Assembly (NCBI RefSeq): GCF_009725995.1
Contig: NZ_RCNS01000004.1
Span: 578,993-642,992, forward strand
Origin: Zobellia laminariae
GTDB taxonomy: Bacteria > Bacteroidota > Bacteroidia > Flavobacteriales > Flavobacteriaceae
DNA: 64,000 nt
Reading direction: 5' to 3'
In this document: positions 63,539 to 64,000 of the stretch, in pieces
How the letters are laid out: every line of letters starts with the position of its first letter
How positions within the stretch are numbered: position 1 is the first letter of the stretch
Made by a program: the position numbers and the translations under genes
Notes under the pieces: model-generated
What the model was told of the DNA's origin: nothing
The model's database searches: none
What the model saw: the letters and a program-made list of their open reading frames with translations, nothing else

Positions 63539-63870
63539 AGTTTGGTTTTCCTTGGAGCTTTTTTAAGGTGTATAGAGCACTAATATTTCATGACTAATCA
63601 TATTGTTGGATGAAATCCGGTAAGATATTGAACTGCTCTCTACGGTTCATGAGAGGCATCAGGTAATAAAACACCCCTTATAGTTAGGTTTAGGCAATAG
63701 TGTGTGGAGACATGCAAAGCGGATATTATCTAAACGTTAAGTGGAGAAAGGGTAGGTGAAGTTATGAACCCTTACAAAAAAGTAAGGTAGCATGAATATG
63801 TTCGTGTCTCATACTCAGTGTTCTGTGAGTTCGGAACAAAATAAAACGAAATTTCTTTTAAAAAATTGTG
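63539..63870. other. Intergenic region without recognised gene
   Basis: About 330 nt after the porin stop with no supported gene or RNA. A short CTTAC/GTAAG hairpin around 63773-63788 is the only visible structure. Confidence 0.4.
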
Positions 63871-63898
63871 TTTGAATTAAAAAAGGGTCTTACATTTG
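63871..63898 (+). promoter_or_regulatory. Strong Bacteroidota promoter facing the window end
   Basis: TTTG at 63871-63874, 16 nt, TACATTTG at 63891-63898, followed by CACCCCGC. A second TTG at 63866-63868 gives a 22-nt spacing. The ATTTGCACCCCGC form is typical of highly expressed flavobacterial genes such as rRNA or translation operons; the transcribed product lies beyond 64000. Confidence 0.6.
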
Positions 63899-64000
63899 CA
63901 CCCCGCTAAACAGGTATGAAGATGTTTGTTAAGCGCGGGTTAATAAAGAGTAAACGTTCCTTGTAAAGTATTGTTTTTGTTACCGGGAAAAAAGATTTTG

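Noticed and set aside
1..64000. CRISPR array or tRNA/rRNA genes
   Set aside because: No regularly spaced identical repeats with unique spacers and no cloverleaf or rRNA sequence were recognised; a leader-like region at the end stops before any RNA gene.

Overview
The window looks like chromosomal DNA of a marine flavobacterium (Bacteroidota, Flavobacteriaceae; relatives of Zobellia, Maribacter or Arenibacter are my best guess). The evidence is AT-rich sequence, weak Shine-Dalgarno sites, Bacteroidota-type promoters (TTTG, about 19 nt, TAnnTTTG), many lipoproteins whose signal ends in Cys, and typical families: two-component propeller kinase, GSCFA, DUF4230, DUF5117-type metalloprotease, putative porin, glucuronoyl-esterase-like enzyme. 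No tRNA, rRNA, CRISPR array, insertion sequence or integrase was recognised.

Layout. 1-10 kb: era 3' end, choice-of-anchor I lipoprotein, der, a TPM/TPM/LemA cluster, MerR and M23 genes, alaS. 10-22 kb: an esterase-like hydrolase, a very large propeller sensor kinase with no normal start codon, a PD40 lipoprotein, TPR and GSCFA genes, a frameshifted DUF4230 gene, a CE15-like esterase, a biopterin-dependent aromatic amino acid hydroxylase, a DUF4136 lipoprotein and a small DUF5522 protein. 22-31 kb: ACC-deaminase-like enzyme, glucosaminidase-LysM, hemL, small conserved proteins and a large zinc metalloprotease. 31-43 kb: SLC13 transporter, a Planctomycete-style operon (DUF1549/DUF1553, DUF1501, sugar isomerase-like, DUF2231-cytochrome-LRR), lysS, a YqaE/Pmp3 peptide, lipB.

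43.3-50.2 kb holds a complete Bacteroidota-type curli (functional amyloid) operon: two curlin subunits, a CsgE with an extra N-terminal domain, CsgF, CsgG with a C-terminal barrel-like extension, and an uncharacterised propeller lipoprotein. The operon is bracketed by lipB and by a second, diverged copy of the last 14 lipB codons that differs only at synonymous third positions. This points to acquisition by recombination at lipB.

50.2-60.5 kb is the most unusual part. It holds two tandem collagen-like lipoproteins, another lipoprotein with a 33-residue membrane peptide, an ECF-type sigma factor with a membrane TPR partner (probable anti-sigma), a TPR-CHAT protease-like gene broken by three homopolymer frameshifts, a subtilisin-like lipoprotein, a TapB-like protein and an OmpA-family protein. 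A shared motif, TGTTAACC followed 16-17 nt later by a TAAnTAC-like box, precedes several of these genes. I infer that it is the promoter of the local sigma factor, making the locus an envelope-stress or proteolytic signalling regulon. 60.6-64 kb: rnhB, a putative porin, then an intergenic region ending in a strong-looking promoter whose product lies beyond the window.

Gene calls rest on reading translations by eye; no database search was possible.
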